A stretch of 63,565 bases of DNA from a virus: positions 1 through 63,565 of IMG/VR virus record IMGVR_UViG_3300021478_000029. One strand, given 5' to 3'. Made by a program: the position numbers and the translations under genes. Shown one piece after another: positions 24,632 through 33,467 of the stretch. How positions within the stretch are numbered: position 1 is the first letter of the stretch; each line of letters starts with the position of its first letter. The notes under the pieces are model-generated. The model worked only from the letters and a program-made list of their open reading frames with translations. It had not been told where the DNA came from and ran no database searches.

Positions 24632-24949
24632 ATGCGCCTAGCATTGCTCACGTGTGTCCTGGCGGTGGCGTGCTCCACGGCGCAACAAGGGCAGATGACT
24701 TCAGCACTCGATACTCCGCCCGGGCAACTCTTCTGCAAATTACAGACAAACGGCGGTGGCGCGCTGATCGTCGCGGTGGTGAATGTTGCCGTGTCAGCCT
24801 ATGCGGCGCCGGTGGCGCCGATGGCAGTCATTGCCACCGGAGCGACCAAGGCAACGGTAGATCAAGCCTGCAATCAAGCGGGCGGCGTGCCAGTGCCGCC
24901 GCCGCCTGATCCGGCCAGCGCGCCGAAAGTTCTAGTGTCCGTCTCCTAG
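24632..24949 (+). CDS. Putative lipoprotein inside the tail operon (105 aa)
   Basis: MRLALLTCVLAVACS is a signal peptide with lipobox LAVAC (Cys14). After it come a short hydrophobic region and a Pro-rich tail. It lies between sheath and tube, where Mu has no gene, so it is more likely an accessory membrane function (for example superinfection exclusion) or a misplaced lysis gene than a virion part. SD is weak. Confidence 0.55.
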   Translation: MRLALLTCVLAVACSTAQQGQMTSALDTPPGQLFCKLQTNGGGALIVAVVNVAVSAYAAPVAPMAVIATGATKATVDQACNQAGGVPVPPPPDPASAPKVLVSVS

Positions 24950-24967
24950 GATTGAAAAGGCAAGGTC

Positions 24968-25369
24968 ATGTCAGGAACACTCGCACCGTCTACCCCAACC
25001 AATCGCAGAGTTGCAGGTGTGACTAGCTTCTCGGTAAATGGAAGCATGTTCGCCGTTACTGAGTTTGCGTGGGACCCGGGCACGATCCAACGGGAAACCA
25101 TGACATCCCTCTCCGGTGTGGACGGCTACCGTGAGACGCCAATCTCGCCCTACATCAGCGGTAAGTTCCGTGACAGTCAAAACGTCAACGTCACCGGCTT
25201 CGTCGGACTGACCAATGCAACCGTGGTCGTGCAGTTGGCGAACGGGAAGCAGGTCGTGGGTCATAATCTTTGGTTCGTCGGCCGTCCTGGCGTCAGTGGA
25301 GCGGATGGGACGTTTGATTTTCGTTTTGAGGGCACCGCCGGGACGGTCACTGAGCTCGGTAACGCATGA
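24968..25369 (+). CDS. Tail tube protein (Mu gpM-like)
   Basis: 133 aa with FSVNGSMFAVTEFAWDPGTI, ETMTSLSGVDGYRETPISPY and DGTFDFRFEGTAGTVTELG, the pattern of Mu-type tube proteins that stack inside the sheath. It is followed by the chaperone gene with a 4-nt overlap. Confidence 0.85.
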   Translation: MSGTLAPSTPTNRRVAGVTSFSVNGSMFAVTEFAWDPGTIQRETMTSLSGVDGYRETPISPYISGKFRDSQNVNVTGFVGLTNATVVVQLANGKQVVGHNLWFVGRPGVSGADGTFDFRFEGTAGTVTELGNA

Positions 25370-25740
25370 TGGATACAGCGGTCCTCGCCACGCCGGCGGC
25401 GGATGACCTGCCGGCTTACCAAGCGCCTCCCGAGCCCGTCACCTGGACATTTCCCTCGCCGATCCAATTCGGTTCCGCTTCCTACACGTCATTGACGCTC
25501 CGGGCGCCGACTGCGGCGGAGGTCCTGAAAGCCAACGCGCTCCCGGGCACCGCGCCGCTTGATATGACCGTGCGGCTGATCTGTGCCGTCAGTGGCGACG
25601 CCATCCCCTATGAGGCCGCGATCCTGTTGCCGGCGTGGATCATCGGCCAGATGGCGGACTATATGGACAGCTTCGCCGGAGCTCCGTTGCCGGTCCCTTT
25701 GGAAATCTGGCGCCGGGCTCGCGTCGCCGCGTTGCGCTAG
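25366..25740 (+). CDS. Tail assembly chaperone, upstream frame
   Basis: Mu gp41-type chaperone of 124 aa; PSPIQFGSASYTSLTLRAPTA and EVLKANALPG begin the conserved part. A slippery heptamer C-CCT-TTG at 25695-25701 lies near its end in the correct phase, so part of the ribosomes should shift -1 into the downstream frame. Starts with tandem ATGs overlapping the tube stop. Confidence 0.85.
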   Translation: MMDTAVLATPAADDLPAYQAPPEPVTWTFPSPIQFGSASYTSLTLRAPTAAEVLKANALPGTAPLDMTVRLICAVSGDAIPYEAAILLPAWIIGQMADYMDSFAGAPLPVPLEIWRRARVAALR

Positions 25741-25937
25741 AGCGCATCCCGTTCGCCTTCGCGCCGATGCCGGTCCTCCGCCTCGCGGTGGCGGATAGCG
25801 GCCTGGCGGCGGCGGCGGCCGTGGTCGGGCGCTTCTACGGTGAGGGCTTGCTATGGGCGCTCCACCTGCCGCTCCCGGAGCTCATCGCCTGGCGCGCGCT
25901 GATCCCCGCAGTGCGGAGGGCCGAAAATGTCTGGTAG
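25635..25937 (+). CDS. Tail assembly chaperone extension read by -1 frameshift
   Basis: This frame has no ribosome site of its own and continues the chaperone after slippage at 25695-25701, giving a fusion whose new part reads PMPVLRLAVADSGLAAAAAV through HLPLPELIAWRALIPAV. That segment resembles GpE-like second chaperones. It ends 10 nt inside the tape-measure gene. Slippage frequency cannot be read from sequence. Confidence 0.75.
   Translation: MDHRPDGGLYGQLRRSSVAGPFGNLAPGSRRRVALERIPFAFAPMPVLRLAVADSGLAAAAAVVGRFYGEGLLWALHLPLPELIAWRALIPAVRRAENVW
25695..25701 (+). promoter_or_regulatory. -1 ribosomal frameshift slippery heptamer
   Basis: CCCTTTG in phase X-XXY-YYZ (gtC CCT TTG), exactly in the overlap of the two chaperone frames, about 40 nt before the zero-frame stop. 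Confidence 0.75.
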
Positions 25938-28062
25938 GTCCGGCTTCGGCATTTCGATCAGCGCCACGGACAGCGGCGCCAGTGCGGTAATCGACAAGCT
26001 CAACAAGGGTATTCAATCCCTCACCGCCTCCGGTGAGCGGACCGGCAAGGCACTGGAAAAGTTCGGTGAAGTATCCGGGATCAACAAACTCAATGAAGGC
26101 ATGCAGGGCCTTCGTCGGACCGCGACGGACACATTCCGCGCGATTGACCAAACCGGGAGCTCGCTTGGCGCACTGATCGCGCCATTGACTGTTGCCGGCG
26201 TCGTGGAGCTCACGCGCCGGTGGGGCGCCTTCGGTCAGAGCATGACCAACATGGCATACCGGCTCCAACTGCCGGTGGAGGCCTTGAGCCGTCTACAGAA
26301 CGCGGCGCGACTAGCTGGCGTGCCAGCGGAGGCGATGACGGGTGCGCTCGCGGCGTTGCAGGAAAAACTCTACGGCGCCGCGTGGAATACTGACCCTGCC
26401 GCCGTGCACATCCTCCGGGACGTGCTGAAGATTGACCCGGGCGCACCTGGCCACGTGAAGAATACCGCCGCGGCATTTGCCGAGGTTGCGGAGGCACTGA
26501 AGAAGGTTGGCGATCCGCATACCAAACAGTTGATCTTAGATGCGCTTGGTTGGGACCGCGCGCTTATACCACTGCTTGATAATTACCAAAAGTTCCAAAA
26601 GGACGCAGACGCCACCGGCGCGAACATTACGAAGGATCAAGCCGCGCACGCCACGGCACTGATGGAGTCATGGGATCGGCTAAGCCTGGACTTGGAAGGT
26701 ATCTACAACAAAATTCTCGATAGTTGGTCAGGCACGATTACCAAGGCCGTCTCCGCAAGCTCCACCTGGATTGAGGCCAACAAGGAAACGGCAAAGAGCA
26801 TCACGGAAATCGGCTCCGCCGTTGGCGCCATCGCGCTACTGAAGCCCGCGGCCTGGGTCCTCCGGTTGCTTGGGCTTGGCGGTGTGGCTAGTGCGGCGGG
26901 GACCGCGGCCGTGCTCGCGTCACCGCTGGCTCTTAGTGGCAGCACGGCGCAGGCCGATATGGGGCCGAAAGACCTGGCCGAGAAGGCCGGAAAGGACTGG
27001 TCAAAGCTATCTGATGCGGAAAAGGAAGTTTACCGCAAAGGATACAATGAGCGGCCGGGTGTCATCAGCCGCGCATGGGAAGGCTCTTGGTTGCAGCGGG
27101 GGCTCCACGGCCTCGGTGATAGGTTGCTCCACGGGCCGGAAGACGTGCGGCGTGAAAGCGAGCGCCAACGCCAACACAGTGACGCCGGCAGGCCTACTGG
27201 CAATCAGTTCGCCGGTCCCGGCGTGCCGACCGGGGATCTCGGACCCGGCAAGAGCTACGTGAGTTGGAACCCGTCACGCTGGTATCATCCGCCCGGCATG
27301 GTTGATGAAACGCAAAAGGAAATGGGCGAAGACCTCAAGCGGATCGGCGACACGTTGGAACGTATGGAGGGTGAGGGCGGACTTGGCGGCGGCGGGCGCC
27401 GCGGTGGCAGCGGTGGCAGCGGTATAGGGTCCTCACCTTTGACGGTCCCCAAGGGGCCTACCGCGGCGGCCGGCAATATGCGGACGATCCATGATTATTT
27501 CCGCGGCAAGGGCATGTCTGAGCAGGAGATCGCCGGCGTTCTGGTAAACGCTAGTGCGGAATCCGGTTTTGATCCTAGTGCTTGGGGTGACAACGGCACG
27601 AGTTACGGCGTTTTTCAACATCACGGATCACGGCTTGAGGCTATGCAACGGTGGTCAGGCTCTCAAACGCCATCACTTAATCAGCAATTGGACTACACGT
27701 GGATGGAGCTTCAAACATCCAAATCCGGCACGCTCGCCGCGCTGCATGGGTCAACAAGTTCCGGCCAAGCCGGCGCCGTCTGGTCCTCCGGCTTTGAGGC
27801 GCCCGGCGGCGGCGCGGCAGAGGGCTTCCGCCGCGGAGCCGCTGCGCCTCAGTTTGAGTCAGCCTTTCAACCGCCCCCAGCCGCGCCACACGTCGGCGCA
27901 TTGCCATCGTCACCGGCGGGTGCTCCCGGCGCGACGGGCCACGTGCAAGTGGACGTGCACCTTCGCGGAGCTCCACCGGGAACGCAGGCCAACGTGACCA
28001 CATCCGGCCGCGTGCGCGCCGCGCCGCCTCGCGTCGAAACGCCTCTACCGCACGCGGCGTAG
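25927..28062 (+). CDS. Tape measure protein with C-terminal tail-lysozyme domain
   Basis: At 711 aa, helix-rich residues 1-300 hold the tape-measure region (YRLQLPVEALSRLQNAARLA is typical), with hydrophobic segments near 295-340. A Gly/Ser-rich linker near 480-510 leads to a lysozyme-like domain (about 516-625) with NASAESGFDPSAWGDNGTSY and YGVFQHH; the Glu near 544 is the likely catalytic residue. The enzyme domain would open peptidoglycan during DNA entry. Tail length would be short to medium, on the order of 100 nm. Confidence 0.85.
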   Translation: MSGRSGFGISISATDSGASAVIDKLNKGIQSLTASGERTGKALEKFGEVSGINKLNEGMQGLRRTATDTFRAIDQTGSSLGALIAPLTVAGVVELTRRWGAFGQSMTNMAYRLQLPVEALSRLQNAARLAGVPAEAMTGALAALQEKLYGAAWNTDPAAVHILRDVLKIDPGAPGHVKNTAAAFAEVAEALKKVGDPHTKQLILDALGWDRALIPLLDNYQKFQKDADATGANITKDQAAHATALMESWDRLSLDLEGIYNKILDSWSGTITKAVSASSTWIEANKETAKSITEIGSAVGAIALLKPAAWVLRLLGLGGVASAAGTAAVLASPLALSGSTAQADMGPKDLAEKAGKDWSKLSDAEKEVYRKGYNERPGVISRAWEGSWLQRGLHGLGDRLLHGPEDVRRESERQRQHSDAGRPTGNQFAGPGVPTGDLGPGKSYVSWNPSRWYHPPGMVDETQKEMGEDLKRIGDTLERMEGEGGLGGGGRRGGSGGSGIGSSPLTVPKGPTAAAGNMRTIHDYFRGKGMSEQEIAGVLVNASAESGFDPSAWGDNGTSYGVFQHHGSRLEAMQRWSGSQTPSLNQQLDYTWMELQTSKSGTLAALHGSTSSGQAGAVWSSGFEAPGGGAAEGFRRGAAAPQFESAFQPPPAAPHVGALPSSPAGAPGATGHVQVDVHLRGAPPGTQANVTTSGRVRAAPPRVETPLPHAA

Positions 28063-28063
28063 C

Positions 28064-29467
28064 ATGTCCTTTACGTCCCTCACCGGCTTTGCCGGCGGCT
28101 CCGTGGGCTCCGGCTTCATGGGTGCGCTGCAAAAGGCCTACTGGCGCGGTGTGCCTTTCAGCGTGACGGGTGAGGTCACGCGCAAAGGACGCAAGGTCGC
28201 GGTGCACGAATATCCGTTCCGTGACGGCGGTTGGGCGGAGGATATGGGGCGCCAGATGCGCGTCTTTTCCTTCACCGGCTACCTGACCGGTGACATCGCG
28301 CCGATTATGCAGATGCTCTTGGACAGTGCCGCGGAGGCGCCAGGCCCGGGGCTCTTGCTGCATCCGACCATCGGCATGCAGCGCGTCATGCTTCTTTCCT
28401 GCTCAACCGCGGTCCGCAAAGAGGCGATGCGGGTCATCGAGTGCCAGTTTGAATTCATTGAGGCGGGTGAACCGAATTTCATAATGAGCCTGGTCGCCAC
28501 GGCGATTCAGGTTGTTTCCGCCGCAACGTCCGGACTGACGTCCTTCGGCGGCTCCATCGGCTCCGGCGCCGGTCCTGCCGCAACTGCGGGCTCCGCCGTG
28601 ATCGGGGAGGGTGTGGCCGTCACGCGTGCATTTGGCACCGTGTGCACGATGGCCGCGATGGACCCGGGCGGCCTGGTCAGCTTGGCAACCGGGATCAACG
28701 TGCCGGACCCGGACCGCTCTCTCGGTCGCTATCAATTCGGCAACGTCTCCGTCATGACGCCGTGTGACCTTGACGTGAACGGCAACCCGGACGTGGCACA
28801 AACCGTCGCGGACATGACCGCCACCGTCGCCGCGGCCCGCGCAACCCTTGTGCAAGCCGTCGCCGCCTCCACCGTCGCCGCGGCCGTGTTCTCCGCCGCC
28901 TCCGGCGCCGCCATGGTCACCGCGCTCGCCGCAGTCACGGAAGCGGTGCGCGCGACCATGGTTGACCCTGCCGACCAGGTACGCGTGTTCACCGGCCTGG
29001 CCGCGTGGAGCTATGCCGACTCCGTTGCAAACGCCGGGCTCACCGGGCTTCCGGCCTACATGGCAACCATGCGCGATTCCATGGCCGCCACGGCCCGCCG
29101 CGTGGCGCTGACCAGCCTGGCGCAAGCCGCGGCATCCTACAGGCCCGTCTCCTACGAGGACGCTCTCAGCGTGCGGGAGGCGGTTTCCGGGGCCATTGAA
29201 ACGGAGATGGTCGCCGCCGGGGACGCCGGGGACGATGACGCATATGCGGCGCTCCGGTTGCTTCGCCTCGCCGTGTGGCAGGACCTGACCACGCGGGGCG
29301 CCACACTGCCGCAAGTGGTCACTGTGACGCTCCCGGCGCCCATGCCGGCGCTGACGGTTGCGCAGCGGCTCTACCGGGACGCCTCCCGCTCGGACGAGGT
29401 GACGGCCGCGGCCAACGTGCCGCATCCGGCCTTCCTGCCGACCACCATGCAGGTCCTCGCGCAATGA
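28064..29467 (+). CDS. DNA circulation / baseplate protein (Mu gpN-like)
   Basis: The N-terminal DNA_circ_N domain is clear: YWRGVPFSVTGEVTRKGRK, VHEYPFRDGGWAEDMG, FSFTGYL and LLHPTIGMQRVMLLS. The Ala/Val-rich remainder forms helices. In Mu this protein is part of the baseplate hub despite its historic name. 467 aa; starts one base after the tape-measure stop. Confidence 0.85.
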   Translation: MSFTSLTGFAGGSVGSGFMGALQKAYWRGVPFSVTGEVTRKGRKVAVHEYPFRDGGWAEDMGRQMRVFSFTGYLTGDIAPIMQMLLDSAAEAPGPGLLLHPTIGMQRVMLLSCSTAVRKEAMRVIECQFEFIEAGEPNFIMSLVATAIQVVSAATSGLTSFGGSIGSGAGPAATAGSAVIGEGVAVTRAFGTVCTMAAMDPGGLVSLATGINVPDPDRSLGRYQFGNVSVMTPCDLDVNGNPDVAQTVADMTATVAAARATLVQAVAASTVAAAVFSAASGAAMVTALAAVTEAVRATMVDPADQVRVFTGLAAWSYADSVANAGLTGLPAYMATMRDSMAATARRVALTSLAQAAASYRPVSYEDALSVREAVSGAIETEMVAAGDAGDDDAYAALRLLRLAVWQDLTTRGATLPQVVTVTLPAPMPALTVAQRLYRDASRSDEVTAAANVPHPAFLPTTMQVLAQ

Positions 29468-29480
29468 GCGGCGGCACGCC

Positions 29481-30725
29481 TTGAGTGGCCTGCTTAGCGT
29501 GTTCTCCGGTGCGCCAGGCGTGCCGGCCGGGGCGGACCCGGACGAGGTATCAATCCAGGTTGGCAACCGCCGTATCACGGGCTGGCAGACGGTTGGGATC
29601 ACGCGAAGCGTGGAGGCCATCCCGAACAGCTTTCAGGTGACGGCCGCGGACCAATATCCGACTGATCCGACCCGCGTGATCTTCTATCCCGGGCAGACCG
29701 GAGGGGAAGAGCTCACCATTCGCATCGGCACGGACCTGGTCATCACCGGCTATGCGGACCGCTATGCAATCCAGATCGGGCCGCGCCAGCATGAGGTCAT
29801 TATCAGCGGCCGGGGCAAAACGCAGGACCTCGTGGATTGCTCGGCGGACGTTATCAAAACGCCGGACCTGCAAGGCGCCTCGCTCAGTGCGCCAAATCTC
29901 CGGGACCTGGCACAGCGGCTATGCCGTCCGTTCGGATTGACGGCGCGCTCCGCGGTGGAGGACCTGGGCAAGCCGATTCCAAACTTCACCGTCGCCATCG
30001 GTGAAACGAGCTATGAGATATTGGAGCGCATCGCGCGCTTTGCCGGCTACCTGATCTATGAGGACGAAACCGGCAACGTCGTGCTTGATCGCGTGGGGAC
30101 CGCGAAAATGTCCTCCGGCTTCGTCATGCCGGGCAACATTGAAGGCGCGTCCTCCACCTTGGCGATTGACGGCCGTTTCAGTGACTACACCGCGGTCTGG
30201 CAGTCAGTGAACGCCTATGCGGAAATCAATCCGCTCGGCAACCAACGCGCCACGGCGCACGACAAAACCATGCCGCGCTACCGGCCGCGGATCATGGTCA
30301 GTGAACAGACAGACAATGACGCGACCCTGGCGCAGCGGCGCGTTGACTGGGAAATGGCGCGGCGCATCGGGCGCAGTCAAAGCATCTATCTCACGTGCGA
30401 TTCCTGGCGGGACACCGCGGGGCGCCTCTGGACGCCGAATCGTCTGGCGAAGGTTTCCGCGCCGTATCTGAAGCTCAAAGACGTGGAGTGGATCATCGGC
30501 AACGTGACGTTCCGGAAGGATCAGAGCGGGACGCATGCGGACCTGATCCTGATGCCGCCGGATGCTTACGCCGTGGAGCCGGCGCCGCTCTACCTCTGGA
30601 ATCGGGAGCTTGAGCAAATGCCGCCATCCTCGCAGGCGCCAAATCCGGCGGGAGCCGTTGCACAAACCGCTCCCGCTCCGGCTTCGGCAGGACTTCCGAC
30701 TCAACCCGCACCATTTAATCATTGA
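29481..30725 (+). CDS. Baseplate hub protein (Mu gp44/gpP-like), TTG start
   Basis: SIQVGNRRITGWQTVGITRS at the start, ELTIRIGTDLVITGYADRY and DLAQRLCRPFGLTARS are features of the gp44/late-control D family that forms the trimeric hub gripping the spike. The TTG at 29481 is the only start that keeps the conserved N-terminus; an ATG at 29464 is out of frame. The last 50 residues are Pro/Ala-rich. Confidence 0.82.
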   Translation: MSGLLSVFSGAPGVPAGADPDEVSIQVGNRRITGWQTVGITRSVEAIPNSFQVTAADQYPTDPTRVIFYPGQTGGEELTIRIGTDLVITGYADRYAIQIGPRQHEVIISGRGKTQDLVDCSADVIKTPDLQGASLSAPNLRDLAQRLCRPFGLTARSAVEDLGKPIPNFTVAIGETSYEILERIARFAGYLIYEDETGNVVLDRVGTAKMSSGFVMPGNIEGASSTLAIDGRFSDYTAVWQSVNAYAEINPLGNQRATAHDKTMPRYRPRIMVSEQTDNDATLAQRRVDWEMARRIGRSQSIYLTCDSWRDTAGRLWTPNRLAKVSAPYLKLKDVEWIIGNVTFRKDQSGTHADLILMPPDAYAVEPAPLYLWNRELEQMPPSSQAPNPAGAVAQTAPAPASAGLPTQPAPFNH

Positions 30726-30734
30726 GCGTGACGC

Positions 30735-31268
30735 GTGGATTTGGAAGCGCGAGTCGCTCTGCTAGAGCGAGAGCTTGCACGGCTGACGCGCCAGCGCGGC
30801 CAGGCGATCAGCTTCGCGCGAAGCACCATGGCGCCCGTTGACACCGGGGCCGTGCAGACATCGCAAGGGCAGTTTGACGCCTTGAGCATTCGGGACGCCA
30901 TGCCGGTCCTGCAACACTACGGATTTGCCTCCGCCATGCCGGTGAACGGTGACAAGGTTGTGGCGCACATTGGCGGTCAACGCTCTCTGGCGGTGGTCAT
31001 CGCCACCGGGCATCAAACCTACCGCCAGCGCAATCAAGCGGTGGGAGAGGTCACGCTCTACGATATGTGGGGCCGCACCATCCGCCTCACGTCAACCGGC
31101 ATCACGATAAACTGCGGCGCGGTTCCCATGACGATCACGGGCAATTTGCGTGTGACCGGCTCCATCACTGCCGGCTACGGCGGCGCCGATCAAGTGGGCT
31201 TGCAGTCGCACCGCCACGGAACGGGCGCTGCGGCGGCCGGAACCTCAATCCCCACGGCGGGGACCTAA
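30735..31268 (+). CDS. Baseplate spike protein (Mu gp45-like)
   Basis: 177 aa with a GTG start. After an N-terminal helix comes an OB-fold-like part (GQFDALSIRDAMPVLQHYGF, YGFASAMPVNGDKVV) and a repetitive beta stretch (IRLTSTGITINCGAVPMTIT). The C-terminal QSHRHGTG supplies an HxH pair of the kind that binds iron at the tip of Mu and P2 spikes. It would pierce the outer membrane. Confidence 0.82.
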   Translation: MDLEARVALLERELARLTRQRGQAISFARSTMAPVDTGAVQTSQGQFDALSIRDAMPVLQHYGFASAMPVNGDKVVAHIGGQRSLAVVIATGHQTYRQRNQAVGEVTLYDMWGRTIRLTSTGITINCGAVPMTITGNLRVTGSITAGYGGADQVGLQSHRHGTGAAAAGTSIPTAGT

Positions 31269-31271
31269 CCG

Positions 31272-31754
31272 ATGTCGGACCTGCCGCCGCAAGGTGACGT
31301 TAGGCTGTCATGGGACCCGGTTAATGCACGGGCGGACGTGACCATGTTTGCCTCCGGGTCATTTCTGGAAACCGGGCACGATCTAGAAAGCGCAGTGCTA
31401 ATCAGCCTGTTCACGGATCAAACGGCGGACCCGGATGACGTGCTCCCGCCGGACATGGTCAATGACCCGCGGGGCTGGTGGGCTGACACTTACACCGGCG
31501 ATCTCATCGGTTCAAAGCTCTGGCAGGTTTTGGGGCGCGTCCGCAATCAGGACACACTCAACTTTGCCGGTGACGCGACGCGCAAGTCGCTAGCGTGGAT
31601 GCTCACTGATGGCGTGGCGAGCTCAGTGGAAGTGGTGCCGAGCTTCTACGGCTCCGGAGGCCTCCGCCTGGATATTGCCATCACGGGGCCAACCGGGATG
31701 ACGAGCCGCTTTTCATTCGTGTGGCAGGCGCCGGCGGGGCTCAGGCTCCCATAG
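31272..31754 (+). CDS. Baseplate protein (Mu gp46-like)
   Basis: GDVRLSWDPVNARADVTMF, then ESAVLISLFTDQTADPDDV, and DPRGWWADTYTGDLIGSKLW followed by LGR are diagnostic of the Phage_GP46 family, a wedge or hub-to-wedge component. 160 aa. Confidence 0.85.
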   Translation: MSDLPPQGDVRLSWDPVNARADVTMFASGSFLETGHDLESAVLISLFTDQTADPDDVLPPDMVNDPRGWWADTYTGDLIGSKLWQVLGRVRNQDTLNFAGDATRKSLAWMLTDGVASSVEVVPSFYGSGGLRLDIAITGPTGMTSRFSFVWQAPAGLRLP

Positions 31755-31784
31755 CTGACCGCGCACGCAGCCGGAGCACGTGCC

Positions 31785-32903
31785 ACGCCATTTTCGCGAC
31801 CAACCTTAACGGCATTACGCCAACAGGCGATGCAGGATGTCACCGCGTCCGATTTACCGGGCGCGGACGGCTTCTTGCGTCGCTCCGTGTTGCGCGTGCT
31901 CGCTTGGGTTCAAGCCGGCATGGCGCATCTGCATTACGGCTATCTGGACTGGATCAGCAAAGAGTCGATCCCGATCACGTGCGATGCGGAGTTCCTGGAA
32001 GCGTGGGCAGGCCTAAAAGGTGTAGTGCGGGAGCCGCCGACCTTCGCTACCGGCACATGGTCCGGGACCGGGACCGTGGGAACGGACCTGCCGGCTTTAA
32101 CGCCGATCCTCCGTAATGACGGGTTTCAGTATCAAACGACCGCGGATGCAACGGTCGGCGGAGGGAGCACCGTCACGGCGCCGATCATAGCGCTAACGGC
32201 CGGGAGCTCCGGCAATGCGGACGCCGCGACGCCGCTCAACCTGGCCCTGGTCATCGCGGGCCTCAACACCGTGGGCTCCGCCTCTGGTGCAATCATTGGC
32301 GGGGCGGACCTGGAAACGGACGACTCACTCCGGGCGCGCATGTTGGCGATCTATCAGTATCCGCCGCAGGGCGGCTCCAAATCAGACTATGTTGAATGGT
32401 GCATGGCTGTGCCAGGCGTCACGCGTGCATGGTGTGCGCCGATGCTGGCCGGCGCCGGGACCGTTACCGTCTATACGATGTGGGATGTCGTGGAGGCGGC
32501 GCACGCGGGATTTCCGCAAGGCACGAACGGCGGAGCAACCGGGGAGTCGCGCAACACGGACGCCACCGGGGATCAACTCATTGTTGCGAATTATATCTAC
32601 CCGCGTCAGCCCGTGACGGCGCTGGTCGATAGCCGGGCTCCGGTGGCGCAGCCGCTCGCGTTCACGGTGGCCGGGCTCATTCCGTCCAATACCACGACGC
32701 AGGCGGCCGTCACCGCCGCACTGCAAGGCATGCTCTACCTGAAGGCGTCCCCGCTGGCAGATACGCTGATAGATCAAAGTGACGCGGATGCCGCGATCAG
32801 TGCCGCACCTGGCGTTGTCTCATTCCGTGTCACCGCGCCGACATTTCCGCAGACGCCGACGGCGGGAAACATTTTCACGCTCGGCGTCATCACTTGGGCG
32901 TAG
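31785..32903 (+). CDS. Baseplate wedge protein J-like (Mu gp47), probable ACG start
   Basis: Mu gp47 homologues begin MPFSRPTLTxLRxxA. Here that sequence is present in frame but its first codon is ACG at 31785 (ACG CCA TTT TCG CGA CCA), with GGAG 8 nt upstream. The first in-frame ATG is at 31830, 15 codons later, after PFSRPTLTALRQQA. Downstream, RRSVLRVLAWVQAGMAHLHY, then GYLDWISKESIP and later domains confirm baseplate J. Either a non-AUG start is used or the protein is slightly shortened. Confidence 0.78.
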   Translation, partial: TPFSRPTLTALRQQAMQDVTASDLPGADGFLRRSVLRVLAWVQAGMAHLHYGYLDWISKESIPITCDAEFLEAWAGLKGVVREPPTFATGTWSGTGTVGTDLPALTPILRNDGFQYQTTADATVGGGSTVTAPIIALTAGSSGNADAATPLNLALVIAGLNTVGSASGAIIGGADLETDDSLRARMLAIYQYPPQGGSKSDYVEWCMAVPGVTRAWCAPMLAGAGTVTVYTMWDVVEAAHAGFPQGTNGGATGESRNTDATGDQLIVANYIYPRQPVTALVDSRAPVAQPLAFTVAGLIPSNTTTQAAVTAALQGMLYLKASPLADTLIDQSDADAAISAAPGVVSFRVTAPTFPQTPTAGNIFTLGVITWA

Positions 32904-32906
32904 CGC

Positions 32907-33455
32907 ATGGCAGGACCCGTTTTTGATGATGATGACTACACGCAAGCGATGGCAAACCTCCTGCCGCGCGGACGCGCCTGGCCGCGGGACCCGGACGCCT
33001 TTCTCATGGCGCTCTTGCGGTCCCTTGCGCCGACCTATTCCCGGAGCGGCGCAGCGGCGGCGGGCCTTATCGATGACGTGTTTCCCGCAACGACCAACTC
33101 ATTCCTAACTGAGTGGGAGGAATCACTCGGCCTGCCGGACCCGTGCACCGTATTGGGCGCGACGGTCACGCAGCGGCGCAACTCTGTGCTGGCGAAGCTG
33201 GTCGGCAATCCAGGACAGACGGAGGCCTATTTTATCGCGGTCGCCGCGGCGCTTGGTTTCACCATCACGATCACTGAGGGCGCCGCTGGAACGCATCAAT
33301 GGACGATCCACGCGTCATTGAACAACATCGTGTATTTCAAGGCGGGCATCTCCGTTGCCGGTGATCCTTTGGCGTCATGGGGCAACTCAGAATTGGAGTG
33401 TCGATTGAACATGCTCAAGCCGGCGCATACGCAACTCTTGTTCGCCTATACCTGA
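32907..33455 (+). CDS. Baseplate/tail protein (Mu gp48-like, DUF2313)
   Basis: DYTQAMANLLPRGRAWPRDP, FLTEWEESLGLPDPC, then QRRNSVLAKLVGNPGQTEAY are standard DUF2313 signatures. The protein sits between wedge J and the fibre. 182 aa, starting 3 nt after the wedge stop. Confidence 0.85.
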   Translation: MAGPVFDDDDYTQAMANLLPRGRAWPRDPDAFLMALLRSLAPTYSRSGAAAAGLIDDVFPATTNSFLTEWEESLGLPDPCTVLGATVTQRRNSVLAKLVGNPGQTEAYFIAVAAALGFTITITEGAAGTHQWTIHASLNNIVYFKAGISVAGDPLASWGNSELECRLNMLKPAHTQLLFAYT

Positions 33456-33467
33456 CGCGGGCGCTCC

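Noticed and set aside
28403-29620. A 405-codon minus-strand frame across the gpN-like gene
   Set aside because: It is rich in Gly, His and Arg with no domain and lies wholly antisense to a clear Mu-like protein.
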